A stretch of DNA of 60,058 nucleotides from Bifidobacteriaceae bacterium (GCA_031270825.1 JAISXH010000051.1:1-60058), one strand, 5' to 3'. Shown: positions 29,201 to 37,908, numbered from the stretch's first letter. Translations and numbers: made by a program. Notes: generated from the letters alone by a model not told the origin.

Positions 29201-32200
29201 CCCGGGTAGGCGACCTCCAAGTGACCAGAGTTCAGGCTCAGTTCGCTGCCGCCCGCGGCCTGGGTGACTGTGACCGACGCGCGCGAAGCCCCGGCCGCGA
29301 ACACCACATCTCCCTGGCGGGCGGCTCCGGGGTTCACGTCGGTGGACAGCGACACCTGGTCCGGGCCGTCCGCCTGGCCGGGCGAGACGCTGACCCAGTC
29401 CGGCTTCGACTCGATGCTCCAACCCCCGTACGGCACCTCGACCGAGTGGACGCTGCGCGTCCAGGAGGAACCCGGCGCCGAAAGCGTCGCCGGGGTGACG
29501 GACAGCAAGTGCTGCGCCTGGGTGATCCGGAATTCGGCCACCTCGCCGCCGGCTGAGAACCGCACCACGCCCTCACGCGCCGCCCCGGCGTTCGCCTCCA
29601 CCCGGACTGTCGCTTTGCCCGCCGCGCCTCCGGAGGGGTCCACGGTCACCCAATCCGGTTTGGCGGACACGGTCCACGGGGCGCCCGTGGTCTGGATTGA
29701 GACTTGGCGTTCGGCCGCCACACCGGCTGGAGCCCACGATCCGGGTTGCACCTTCACCGCCGCGTCCCCGGCCTGCGTGACCGTCAACACCACGCCGCCC
29801 TGTGTCTTATAAGAATTCGGCTGGAACACCACCTGCCCGCTGCGCGGCGCGCCCGTCTCATTGACCGCGACGCGGACCTGGGCGGCCAAGGCCGTGACCG
29901 AGCCCGAAGTCCAGGTCGGGGAGACCGTCAGCCAATCCGCCGATGACTGCGCCGCGAACTGACCCGAGTCGCTCGCCACCCAGACCGTGAGGGACTCAGC
30001 CAGGGCGCCCGGCGACCACGCCGACTGCGACAAGGCCAGATCAGTCCGCGACGCGGTCATGGTGTAGGCGCCGTCGACAACCAGAGAGTTGGAGTTCATG
30101 CCCTCAACAGACACGTAATAGGTGGTGCCCGCGTGCAGGTAATGCGAGGACACCTGGCCGCCGGTAAACCGCGTGACCGTGGTGGACCTGGGGCTGGTCC
30201 CGCTGGAGTCGACCAGCGGGGCGCCGGACTGGTTTCTCACGGTCCCCGTGATCGCCAACGGGCTGGCGGTGCGGAACGCCCATTCGCCGGTCTCCGGCGG
30301 CGAGAACCGCCAATAGTCGGTATCGTATACCGCCCCGAACGTCCCTGAGACCGTGTAGGCCGCCGCCGGCGAGCCGGTGTTGAACGCGCACGCCGTCTGG
30401 ACGCTAGCCGCGCAGTCGTCGACCTGCGCCACCTGGGCGACTTGGATCACCGCGCTGGCGCCTCCCGATGTGACCACCACGGCGCCAGTGCGCGAGCCGG
30501 AACTCAGCGTGTTGGCGGTGATCTTGAACACACTGCCGGCAGACCCGTCGCTGTTGGCCAGTGACAGCCAACTGGCCGTTGTCTTGGCGCTCCAGGCGCC
30601 GCCGCCGGTGTTGACCTCCACCGCCTGGGAGGCGCCCCATGACGGCGCCTGCCAGCTAGTCGCCGACACGTTCAGAACCGGCGCCGGATTGAACACGTCC
30701 ACCCGCACCCGCGCCCCTGCCGGGGACACGCTAAGAACTTCAACCCGGGTCTTGCCGGTCTCAGAGACAAACACCTCGCCCGGACGGAACACGCTGGAGC
30801 AACCAACCCCGGCGAACGACCCCCCAATCCGCCCCTGGGGACACAACAACGCCGAATCGGGGCCGCCGTAGAAATAGGCCGACGTGTCACGGGAGACCCC
30901 GATCCCACCGCCCACCACGGCCGGGTAATAGTCCAACCAGTAAGTCCGCTCGCCGGCGCCCTGTCCTTCGACGATCCGCACCGCCTGCAGCGCCTCTAAG
31001 TTCTGGGTCGAGATCGGCGCGATCACGAACTCCCGCGCCGCCGCAGGGTCGGTGACGGTCTCCAGGCCGGCCCCTTCGGCCACCAGATGCTGGATGTCTT
31101 TCTGCTTCGCGTTGATCGGCCCGACACTAGATGCCTGTCCCATCACGTTCAACCCGTTGCCGTATTCGGACACCGAGCAGGCGCCATCGCCCGCCAACGG
31201 CCCGTCCATCAGGCGCTCGCCGGGGCAATTCAACGCGCCGGCGTGCCCCAGGCCGAGCGAATGTCCCATCTCATGGGGGAACGTGTCGTCGGACCGCAGG
31301 GACTGCGGCGGGGCGCCGGCGCTGACCCAGTTGTGGATGTGGCCGGCCGAAGCCAGATCGGTCCCGAGCCAGGCGACCCCAAGGTACAACTCCCGGCAGG
31401 CCACACTCTGGAGGCCTGAGGCCGTCAAGACCACCAGGTGCGTCAGCTCCGGGTCGTTCTGGGACAGCGGAACCCGCATCCCGGCCGCGGTCAGCGCCTC
31501 ACCTGCGGCGGTTGTCAGAGCGACCAACTGGTCGGCCGCGCTTGTCGCCCCGCAGTGGGCCACGGTTTGGGCGAGAACCACGTCATCCCAGCTATAGGTG
31601 AAACCGGAGATGGCGCCTCTCGACTCGCGCACCCAGAACTCTTCCAAACCCGCCGCGTAGGCGTCCAACTGGTCTTTGTCCCAGAACACACCGCGATCCG
31701 AGACAAACACGAACTGCAGCTTGTGCTGGTAGGGCCCCGGCGCGCCAGCCGGGCTCGCAGCCGCCTGCGTCACCGCGACCCCGGACACTTGGGTCTCGGT
31801 TCCCCCGTTCGCCAAAGCCTCCAACAGCACCTCTCCGGCCGGGCCGCCGGCCGGCAGTGGACCGTCTAGCGCCTTCGCCACGTCGCTGGTGGCTGCCAAG
31901 TCCGCCAATACGGCATCGTCGAACGTCTGAACCGTTCCGGGCGGAACCGCCAACACGGCCTCCACCTGGTCACCCGGCTGGACCGACGGGTCCAAGGTCG
32001 AGGGGTCCACTGGCACCAGCGATCCCTCCTCGGCCTGCACAAACGAGTCCGGCTCGCCCTCCGGCGCATCCGCCAATCGCAAGAATTGGCCCGCCACCGC
32101 GACTTCGACGCCCTCCTGGGCCAGGGCCTCCACGACCGCTTCCGGGTCGGCTTCGCCCGCCTGCGCTGACGCCGCCGCTCCAGTCGTGGGGATCTGCTGG

Positions 32201-32400
32201 GCCGCCGTTATGGAGGGGGTGCCCGATGCCGTGTCGCCCGCCTCGGGGACCGCCCCGGAAGTGGACGCGGACTCAGCGCCGGAGGTCTGGCCTGCTTTGG
32301 CATTCACGCCGGGACTGGCCAGCGCGCCGGGCGCCACCAACACCACCGCCGCCAGGGTGGACACGGACCAGATCAGGGATTTGCGGACAAGGTTGCTCAT
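26233..32400 (-). CDS. Giant secreted metalloprotease-like protein with BACON repeats
   Basis: A 2055-residue exported protein. A Sec signal (MSNLVRKSLIWSVSTLAAVVLVAPGALA) is followed by an Ala-rich region, then a zinc metalloprotease domain with HEMGHSLGLGH (H376, E377, H380, H386 from this start), a metzincin/M11-like motif. From about residue 600 onward I count 14 BACON-like beta-sandwich repeats of roughly 85 residues, each with a WLSVSP-like turn and a TVTQAAG-like end. Two pre-peptidase-C-like domains interrupt them after repeats 1 and 5. No LPXTG or C-terminal membrane anchor is seen, so it is probably released or held non-covalently. The ATG at 32400 follows GGAG; the open frame runs back to 32517 without a signal. 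Substrate unknown; host mucins or glycoproteins are plausible. Confidence 0.82.
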   Translation of the reverse strand: MSNLVRKSLIWSVSTLAAVVLVAPGALASPGVNAKAGQTSGAESASTSGAVPEAGDTASGTPSITAAQQIPTTGAAASAQAGEADPEAVVEALAQEGVEVAVAGQFLRLADAPEGEPDSFVQAEEGSLVPVDPSTLDPSVQPGDQVEAVLAVPPGTVQTFDDAVLADLAATSDVAKALDGPLPAGGPAGEVLLEALANGGTETQVSGVAVTQAAASPAGAPGPYQHKLQFVFVSDRGVFWDKDQLDAYAAGLEEFWVRESRGAISGFTYSWDDVVLAQTVAHCGATSAADQLVALTTAAGEALTAAGMRVPLSQNDPELTHLVVLTASGLQSVACRELYLGVAWLGTDLASAGHIHNWVSAGAPPQSLRSDDTFPHEMGHSLGLGHAGALNCPGERLMDGPLAGDGACSVSEYGNGLNVMGQASSVGPINAKQKDIQHLVAEGAGLETVTDPAAAREFVIAPISTQNLEALQAVRIVEGQGAGERTYWLDYYPAVVGGGIGVSRDTSAYFYGGPDSALLCPQGRIGGSFAGVGCSSVFRPGEVFVSETGKTRVEVLSVSPAGARVRVDVFNPAPVLNVSATSWQAPSWGASQAVEVNTGGGAWSAKTTASWLSLANSDGSAGSVFKITANTLSSGSRTGAVVVTSGGASAVIQVAQVAQVDDCAASVQTACAFNTGSPAAAYTVSGTFGAVYDTDYWRFSPPETGEWAFRTASPLAITGTVRNQSGAPLVDSSGTSPRSTTVTRFTGGQVSSHYLHAGTTYYVSVEGMNSNSLVVDGAYTMTASRTDLALSQSAWSPGALAESLTVWVASDSGQFAAQSSADWLTVSPTWTSGSVTALAAQVRVAVNETGAPRSGQVVFQPNSYKTQGGVVLTVTQAGDAAVKVQPGSWAPAGVAAERQVSIQTTGAPWTVSAKPDWVTVDPSGGAAGKATVRVEANAGAAREGVVRFSAGGEVAEFRITQAQHLLSVTPATLSAPGSSWTRSVHSVEVPYGGWSIESKPDWVSVSPGQADGPDQVSLSTDVNPGAARQGDVVFAAGASRASVTVTQAAGGSELSLNSGHLEVAYPGGSREFTVWAANGPWQVDSQPDWVAVSPTSGVSGVSGVLVVTVSPHTGPARSGQIQLSANGETATIWVEQGADLHGNSPATATVMGPVAGSTRYRTGVLEVGEDLDYFAFDAPTTGQYRFYASKTPGVPATVARLYDASGALLATGANSSATMSYNILQSLAAGERYYLAIGNADPLVDFPVSYDLYHYAPAIDLAVAPTSWAAPTAGGSVTAVVSTSLTSWSVTADQDWLSASPDAGASGQAVNLVASANPADVARSGVVVFQAGGLERGFVVTQAAGSLALSKATWSASAAGATTSVRVTSSVPVWSASADVSWLSVTPSGAAGGDVQVVAAKNYGSARTGFVTVRAGDMALKVSVSQAAGPGTTLSLSRSSFSAGAAGGQVSVGVTTNQESWSASADQAWLSVSPSSGVSGGQLVVSASANAGGARSGTVKVVVTGPTGSVARTVTVSQAAGSVPVLTLSASSWAAPPTGGDFDLVVFTNQSPLGVSYSAGWLSHSVEPSAQGAVVAFSAGANPGAARSVTVTVAGGSKSATFRVTQAAGTLTLSPATSWSPGREGGSRVVKVTTNQGAWSVVSSAAWLSVGPAAGGTGDSFTVVAAPNPGAARTASFTVTAGAIVKTIAVSQAAATLTSSPASWSPAWGGALEVFQINASVGVWRLDASGVPDWLELSPAAGADHVSGDRQVVRATRNEGAARQATLVFKAGELTREVVVKQAAAPAASVSLSPTLWSAPPEVGSLGVQVAVNRAAWAASADQGWVSVPEGAQPAGGLLVLGVDPNPTGQTRTATVTVTAASAVRTFKVTQAAGPATRSAAWSSADVLELSRLAQSAGWSSGLSGYGSLSVSDDVSWLSASANPSTGQVSATATVNNGSARRGLVTVRAGAKVVATLVVFQAGVPQVYAGAATWTVAAGGGEVTRTVDATGPGFAPVAWQAATDAGWLHVAPGQNPSGSGLVIAADPNLSGAVRTATITVTGGEETTTITVTQRA

Positions 32401-32520
32401 TTGGGGGGGCTCCTGCCTCGAGCGTCTGACGCGCGCGGGCTCGCGCGGGCCGGACCATAGCCACGCCCCCGATGCCGCGATCGCAACCGGCCAACGGTCC
32501 GAGCACGAACTTAGCATGCG

Positions 32521-32601
32521 CTAACAGCACAAAAGAAATCCGAGCCAGGACACCCGCGACTCCCACACCGCCAACGCCGACGCGCCCACGAGCTTGAGCA
32601 T
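32521..32601 (-). CDS. Possible 26-residue hydrophobic small protein
   Basis: ATG at 32601, with a perfect GGAGG five bases upstream, opens a 26-codon frame (MLKLVGASALAVWESRVSW then LGFLLCC) ending in TAG. It lies 120 bases before the giant protease start on the same strand. The peptide is mostly hydrophobic with two C-terminal cysteines. It could be a leader peptide or a small membrane protein. The evidence is only the ribosome site and composition. Confidence 0.3.
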   Translation of the reverse strand: MLKLVGASALAVWESRVSWLGFLLCC

Positions 32602-32844
32602 GGCAGCCTCCAATCAATCGTCGAGGCAACCAACCCAACCCCGGTCATGTGATGCGGAACCCACCGTCCGGGCCGTCCCGCCAGGTCCAACTCCCACCGC
32701 TTCACAGGCCAGAGAACTTTCCTTAGAACTACTGATGCTTGGCTGCGCCTGAGGCACAAGGGAGTCGTTCGCCGACCGCGCTGGTCCCCGCGCAACTGTA
32801 TCGATAGCTGGCATTACTGCTGTCCGGTGGGCGTCGGCCCCGCC

Positions 32845-33056
32845 GAGTTCGACGTTCTGCATCCCGACCCGGTCGAGTTCGGCGTTCTGCAGCCGATCAG
32901 CCGCCGAGTTCGACGGTTTGCATCCATTTGTCGGCCGAGTTCGACGTTTAGCATGCGCCCGAATTGGCGCTTAGGTTGCTGACCAGCATAAACGCTAAGA
33001 AGGGCCGATGTAAAGCGCCGAACTCGACCCGATTTACCATGCAAAGTGCCGAAGTC
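32845..33056. repeat. Phased 18-base repeats, four direct and two inverted, period about 31
   Basis: Variants of GAGTTCGACGTTCTGCAT begin at 32845, 32875, 32906 and 32937 (spacing 30, 31, 31). Two inverted copies, ATGTAAAGCGCCGAACTC at 33008-33025 and ATGCAAAGTGCCGAAGTC at 33039-33056, are also 31 apart. The two arms flank a 53-base centre containing a CTGACCAGC element. The spacers are only 12-13 bases, too short for CRISPR. The period is close to three DNA turns, so all copies would face the same side of the helix. Confidence 0.75.
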
Positions 33057-33609
33057 GACTGGGTCGGGCGTATTCCTTGAAGAGTGCATTCATTTAGGCG
33101 CTACACCCGGCAGACCTCGCGCCGCTGCCCGCGGCGCGCCGCGATTGCGAGAACCCCGGCCATCGGATCGATGACAGCAGATTCTCGTGGCGGCGAGTTC
33201 AGCTACGGTCGTTTCGTTCAGATCACCGAAGAGGGCCTTGTCAGGCCGTCTTCGCCCTACTCGCACGCCGCTCCGGTCGGTCGCCCGGGCTGCCACATGC
33301 CACACTTTGACATCCGGCGCCGCGTCGACTGCGGCTGCCGCGCCGACTGCGGGCGCCGCCGGCCGCCTGGGCTAGCCCTCTTGGTGGTCGGCTTGACGCC
33401 TGTGCACCTCCGCCGGATCTCCGATGGCCCTCCGGCGGACCCGCCAACGCAGACCGAGAATCCCCCCGGCGGACCCGCCAACGCAGACCGAGAATCCCCC
33501 CGATGGACCCGCCAACGCAGACGGAGAATACTCAAACAAACTCGCTGGAAGCGCTTCCGTTTATCGAACAGCGATTGCGCGGCGGGCCCAAACCAGGTAG
33601 AGTATACAT
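33057..33609. other. Intergenic region upstream of the HNH gene
   Basis: No gene is supported in this 550-base stretch. It contains the 34-base tandem repeats listed separately. A lower-GC patch just before 33610 (CAGGTAGAGTATACAT) probably holds the promoter and ribosome site of the HNH gene. Confidence 0.5.
33437..33535 (+). repeat. 34-base tandem repeat, three copies
   Basis: Units starting GGACCCGCCAACGCAGAC begin at 33437, 33471 and 33505, exactly 34 bases apart. The first two are nearly identical and end in AGAATCCCCCC; the third diverges at the end. They are non-coding and have no spacers. Confidence 0.8.
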
Positions 33610-35685
33610 ATGTCGGAATGGTGCGTTCCCGGTCAGCCGCTGAGTGGCGGCGACAACTCGGACACACGCCCCGACACATGGGCTCCCGCGCACCGGGGTG
33701 GCGACGCCAAGCAGGCCGCTTCCGGTCTGGGCAGCGCGGACCAGCCGGCGGCCGGAAGCGGGAATCCCGCCGAAGCTTGGGCGGCACCGGGCGTGGATCG
33801 CCGGGTTGGCCTCGGCGGCGCGACACCGGCGGCCGCGTCAGGGTCGCTGGGCGTGGGCGGGTTCGTCCCGGCGGTCTCGCCGTTGGTGGAGGCCGTCCGC
33901 ACGCTATTAGAGCGCGCCAGCGGCGTCCGCCGCGACACAGCGGGTCCTGCCGGGACCGTTGAGTGCTCTGGCGCGCCGGCCGGCGCGACCCGGGCCGGCC
34001 CTGGCGCCAAGAACCAGGGCGCCACTGCTGATGCCGCTGGTTCCGACCTTCTTCTTGATGACTCCGCCGCCCAGCCCGGCCTTGGCGCCAAGAGCCAGAG
34101 CGCCACCGCTGATGCCGCTGGTTCCGACCTTCTTCTTGATGACTCCGCCGCCCAGCCCGGCCTTGGCGCCAAGAGCCAGGGGGCCGCTGGTTCCGACTTT
34201 CTTCTTGGCGGCTCCGATGCTGAGGCCCCGACTTTCGGCGCGCATATCAGTGCCGCCCTCGGCGTCGAGAGTCTTGATGGCGCTGGGGTCTCCCCGGCCG
34301 AGTTGGTCGCCCTGGCGCACCTGGTGCTGGGATGGATAGCCAGCGAGGTGTCGGGGCGACGCGGGGCGTCGCTGGCCTCGGACCCCGAGGCTTTGAGGGT
34401 ATTGGCTGGCCTGGAGAACGTCAGAAACCGGGTCGACGCGGCCATCGGCGAACTAGTCGGAGCGTTGGACCGGTCGGGGCTGTGCGACCAGGTGACGGGG
34501 ACGGGCCTGACCTCCTGGTTGATGCTGGCGGCGTTGCTGACTCGCCGCCAGGCCTCCCGGCTGGTGCTGGACGCCCGCCACGCCGCCAGGTTCGGCCAGG
34601 TCAGAGCCGCAGCAGCGGCGGGCGGGCTGAGCGCGGCCCAGCAGGAGGCCATCACCGACGTGCTTGACAACCTGCCCAGCGACCTCGACGAAGCCCAAGT
34701 CGGCCAAGCAGAGCGATACCTTGTCGAGAAGGCCGCCTCCACGGCATCGGACGGGTTGGCCAGGGCCGCCGAAGACGTTCTTGAACAGGTCGCCCCAGAA
34801 GTGGCAGAGCAGGTCGGAGAAGAACGCGCGCGCCGCCAGTTCGAGCGGGCGAACCGGCGCCGGTCCCTGACCATCCACACTCACGCCGACGGGGTGACCA
34901 CGTTCAGCGGTTCCCTGCCCGCGATCGACGGCGAAGTCCTGCGCCAAGTGATCGACAAAGCGGCCGAAAAGCAGCGCCGCCTGCAGGCCCAGGTCCCCGG
35001 CGCAGTCCCCGTGGACCGGCGGGCTGCCCGCGTCGACGCGCTGGTCGCGCTTGTCCGGCACGCCCAAGGATGCTCGAAAGCCGCCGAACTCGGCGCCGTC
35101 GGCACCACCCTGGTTGTGACCATTCCCTTCAGTGATCTGACCAACGGGGAAGCCACCCAAGGCAGAATCGTCCCGACCGGAGACCGGATCGACTCCCGAA
35201 CGTTGAAGACCCTCGCCTGCGACAGCGACGTGCGTAGAGCCGTGTTCGGGGCGAAAGGGGAGATTCTCGACATCGGCCGCGCCACCCGCGTCATCCCGAA
35301 ACAACTCCGTCTGGCGCTCACCCTACGAGATTCCGGCTGTTCGTTCCCCGGGTGCGACAGGCCTCCGGAGGCTTGCCATGTGCACCACGCCGACCCGTGG
35401 TGGCACGGGGGACCGACCAGCCTTTCGAACGCCTGTATGCTATGCCCCACCCATCACCGAATGGTCGAGCCACCAAGGGACCGGCCGCCGGACTGGGTAG
35501 TCCGGTTCCGAGAAGACGGCTTGCCGGAATTCATCCCGCCGAAATGGATCGACCCCGACCGCGAACCGTTGCTCCATCATCGCTACGCCAATCGGGGCGC
35601 CAAACCCAGCCGGCCAAGAGCTGGCGCCGATCTTCCCGCCCAAACCGACGGCATCGGCGGCATGGACAGCGTGGACCGCAGCTAG
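33610..35685 (+). CDS. DUF222 / HNH endonuclease-domain protein (13E12 type)
   Basis: A 691-residue protein of the DUF222-HNH family that is multi-copy in actinobacterial genomes. The HNH domain near the C-terminus is intact: CSFPGCDRPPEACHVHHADP, then HGGPTSLSNACMLCPTHHRMV, with the zinc cysteines and catalytic histidines. The central part is the helical DUF222 domain. The first 230 residues are low complexity and include a 27-residue repeat (81 bases, copies from 34031 and 34112, then a shortened third) reading DAAGSDLLLDDSAAQPG. Biological role unknown; the family is often linked to mobile or repetitive DNA. The repeats and gap upstream suggest a dynamic region. Confidence 0.85.
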   Translation: MSEWCVPGQPLSGGDNSDTRPDTWAPAHRGGDAKQAASGLGSADQPAAGSGNPAEAWAAPGVDRRVGLGGATPAAASGSLGVGGFVPAVSPLVEAVRTLLERASGVRRDTAGPAGTVECSGAPAGATRAGPGAKNQGATADAAGSDLLLDDSAAQPGLGAKSQSATADAAGSDLLLDDSAAQPGLGAKSQGAAGSDFLLGGSDAEAPTFGAHISAALGVESLDGAGVSPAELVALAHLVLGWIASEVSGRRGASLASDPEALRVLAGLENVRNRVDAAIGELVGALDRSGLCDQVTGTGLTSWLMLAALLTRRQASRLVLDARHAARFGQVRAAAAAGGLSAAQQEAITDVLDNLPSDLDEAQVGQAERYLVEKAASTASDGLARAAEDVLEQVAPEVAEQVGEERARRQFERANRRRSLTIHTHADGVTTFSGSLPAIDGEVLRQVIDKAAEKQRRLQAQVPGAVPVDRRAARVDALVALVRHAQGCSKAAELGAVGTTLVVTIPFSDLTNGEATQGRIVPTGDRIDSRTLKTLACDSDVRRAVFGAKGEILDIGRATRVIPKQLRLALTLRDSGCSFPGCDRPPEACHVHHADPWWHGGPTSLSNACMLCPTHHRMVEPPRDRPPDWVVRFREDGLPEFIPPKWIDPDREPLLHHRYANRGAKPSRPRAGADLPAQTDGIGGMDSVDRS
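34031..34210 (+). repeat. 81-base tandem repeat within the HNH gene
   Basis: The stretch from ATGCCGCTGG at 34031 recurs at 34112, almost identical over 81 bases, and a shortened third copy starts near 34189. The repeat keeps the frame, so expansion or contraction changes protein length by 27 residues. Confidence 0.8.
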
Positions 35686-35867
35686 CGCAGCGAGTAGCGA
35701 GCGCCGCCAAGCGGGGGCACCACTGGCCCGGGCGGCCACAGACTGGCACGGCGACACCTGGCACGGCGACGCCTGGCCCACACAAGCGTTAGCCGAACCG
35801 ACGGACGTCGCCCTGCCCGGCGGCATCGACGGCGCTTGAAACCTCAGGGACTGCGCACGTCAAAGGC

Positions 35868-36248
35868 CTACTGGAGGCAGCGCTCGCGTTTGTCCATTTC
35901 AATGGCGGTGAAGGCGTCGGTGAACGCCTGGGCGTCGACGTCTTCAGCCGAGATCGACCCGCTGGCGGCGTCAATCATCGACCCGAGTTCCCTCAAGATC
36001 ACAGTCCATTCGTCGTCCAAAGACGCTGGTGCCAGCGCCTGGAGGTTCTCGTAGACGGATTCGGCGTCCTTGAGCGCCTGCTCGTCTCCTTCGATCATCG
36101 CTTTCGCATTCAACTCGACTGCCGGCTTGGCAATCGCCTGGCAGTAGGCCTCAGAGTCGAATCCGGGCGGCGCGTCCCGGCCGCAGCCGGCCAACAGCGC
36201 CAGGCCGCACAGCGGGGCCAAAGCGATCAACCCCCGGCGGCCGGTCAA
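35868..36248 (-). CDS. Small putative lipoprotein downstream of PiT
   Basis: A 126-residue protein starting at a TTG that shares TTGA with the stop of the phosphate transporter gene. TGRRGLIALAPLCGLALLAGC is a typical lipoprotein signal with lipobox LAGC. The mature part is helical and acidic with two further cysteines (EAYCQ and ERCLQ). A longer open frame extends upstream to 36998 but overlaps the transporter entirely and is a shadow. Function unknown; coupling to PiT suggests a phosphate-related envelope role. Confidence 0.65.
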   Translation of the reverse strand: MTGRRGLIALAPLCGLALLAGCGRDAPPGFDSEAYCQAIAKPAVELNAKAMIEGDEQALKDAESVYENLQALAPASLDDEWTVILRELGSMIDAASGSISAEDVDAQAFTDAFTAIEMDKRERCLQ

Positions 36249-37282
36249 AAAAGGCCGCCGATCAATTGCGTGGCAAAGAAGAACAAGATCGCGGTGGCAC
36301 CGGCGGCCGGAATCGTCAAGACCCAGGCCGTGACGATGTTCTTGGCCACCCCCCAACGCACCGCCGAAAGCGATCTGGTGGCGCCAACGCCCATGATCGC
36401 GCTGGTGATGGTGTGGGTGGTGGAGATAGGCGCGTGAATGGGCGTGAAGGCGGCCAGGTAGAGCACAATCGCGCCGGTGGCCTCGGCCACGAAACCACGG
36501 GCCGGATCGACCTGGATGACCTTGCGGCCCAGCGTCCGCATGATCCGCCACCCGCCAGAGTAGGTGCCAGCCGATATGGCGGAGGCGGCCAGCGCCTTGA
36601 TCCAGAACGGGATGGGGTCCCCGGCCTCGCTCCAACCCACCGCAATCGAAGCCATGAAGATCACACCCATGGTCTTCTGGGCGTCCTGGAGGCCGTGGCC
36701 CAGCGCCAACGCGGCCGCCGAACCGATTTGCGCGACCCGGAACCGTTTCATGGTCTTGTGCGGCGAAGAGTGCCGGAAGATCCACAGCACCGCCACCATG
36801 CCGAAGAAGGCCAGCGTGAATCCGATCGCCGGCGAGGCAACCATCGGGATCAGCACTTTCTCCCCGATCTTGCCCCATTCGACGGTGACGTCCTGCCATT
36901 GGATCATCACCGCTCCCAGGCCGGCGCCGGCCAGCCCCCCGATCAGCGCATGCGAAGACGAAGAAGGCAGCCCGAACCACCAAGTGACCAGATTCCAAGT
37001 GATCGCGCCCAGGAGCGCGGCCAGCACAATCGACAATTGCTCGTGTTGTTCCAACCCGCCCAGGTTGACGATCTGGGTGGCGATTGTCTCCGCCACAGCC
37101 GTGCCCATCAGCGCGCCGACCAAGTTCATCAAGGCCGCCATGGTCAAAGCCGCCCTGGGACGCAAAGCGCGAGTGGACACGGCTGTCGCAATCGCGTTGG
37201 CGGCATCGTGGAAGCCGTTGGTGAAATCGAAGGCGAGCGCGATCGCCATGACCGCCACCGCCAGAGCAATCCCCGCTGTCAT
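36245..37282 (-). CDS. pit: PiT-family inorganic phosphate transporter
   Basis: A 345-residue, roughly ten-segment membrane protein for low-affinity phosphate (metal-phosphate) uptake coupled to protons or sodium. The family signature GFHDAANAIATAVSTRAL is at the N-terminus and the second conserved half has the TTHTITSAIMGVGAT segment. It lies 5 bases after the DUF47 gene and overlaps the following lipoprotein gene, forming a three-gene operon. Confidence 0.93.
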   Translation of the reverse strand: MTAGIALAVAVMAIALAFDFTNGFHDAANAIATAVSTRALRPRAALTMAALMNLVGALMGTAVAETIATQIVNLGGLEQHEQLSIVLAALLGAITWNLVTWWFGLPSSSSHALIGGLAGAGLGAVMIQWQDVTVEWGKIGEKVLIPMVASPAIGFTLAFFGMVAVLWIFRHSSPHKTMKRFRVAQIGSAAALALGHGLQDAQKTMGVIFMASIAVGWSEAGDPIPFWIKALAASAISAGTYSGGWRIMRTLGRKVIQVDPARGFVAEATGAIVLYLAAFTPIHAPISTTHTITSAIMGVGATRSLSAVRWGVAKNIVTAWVLTIPAAGATAILFFFATQLIGGLF

Positions 37283-37287
37283 GGAGG

Positions 37288-37908
37288 TCAGGACTCCTTG
37301 AGCGCGATCGTCTCGACGGTGTTGGCGACCCGCTCGAAGGAATCCGCCGCGTTCTCCAGCGCCTCGATCAGCTCTTTCAATTTCATGACCAGGATCGCGT
37401 CGGTCTCAGACTGGAACAGGTCCGCTAACATGGCGCGGTAGGCCCGATCGGCCTGGTTCTCCAGGCGGTTGATCTCCACCCAGTATTCGGACAAGCCGTC
37501 CAGCGATCGCAGCCTGGGCATGGCCTCAGCCGTTTCGGCCGCCGCCCGCCGCAGAATTGTGATCTGCTTGCCGATCTTCTTGGGCAGTGCGTCGATCCGG
37601 TACAGCACAATCAGATCGGCCGCTTCTTCCATGTGATCCATGCAATCGTCCAGAGCCGAGGCCAGATCGTAGATGTCGTCCCGGTCGAACGGCGTGACGA
37701 AGCTCGAGTTCAACTTCTTGATGATGGTGTGGGTCGACACGTCCGCCGTGTGCTCGATCTCCCGTAGCTGCACGGCCAGATCGACTCGCTCATCGAAGTC
37801 TGCGGCGATCATCTGTTCGAGCACATCAGCGCCATCCACAAGGTGACGAGCCTGGGCTGCGAGCAGATCGAAAAACGACACGTCTTTAGGTGTCAAGCTG
37901 AACCGCAC
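37288..37908 (-). CDS. DUF47 family PhoU-like protein
   Basis: A 206-residue, all-helical PhoU-like protein of the DUF47/Pit accessory family. The conserved patterns are seen: EIEHTADVSTHTI, TPFDRDDIYDLASALDDCMDHMEEAAD and the C-terminal ALENAADSFERVANTVETIAL. These bind metals in the PhoU fold. It is the first gene of the unit with pit and probably regulates or supports that transporter. Confidence 0.9.
   Translation of the reverse strand: MRFSLTPKDVSFFDLLAAQARHLVDGADVLEQMIAADFDERVDLAVQLREIEHTADVSTHTIIKKLNSSFVTPFDRDDIYDLASALDDCMDHMEEAADLIVLYRIDALPKKIGKQITILRRAAAETAEAMPRLRSLDGLSEYWVEINRLENQADRAYRAMLADLFQSETDAILVMKLKELIEALENAADSFERVANTVETIALKES

Noticed and set aside
32845-33056. Repeats taken as a CRISPR array
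   Set aside because: Spacers are 12-13 bases, repeats are variable and two are inverted; no cas genes are nearby.
36249-36998. Long minus-strand frame upstream of the 35868-36248 lipoprotein
   Set aside because: It overlaps the intact PiT transporter in another frame and has no domain or signal; only the part after the TTG at 36248 has a lipoprotein signal.
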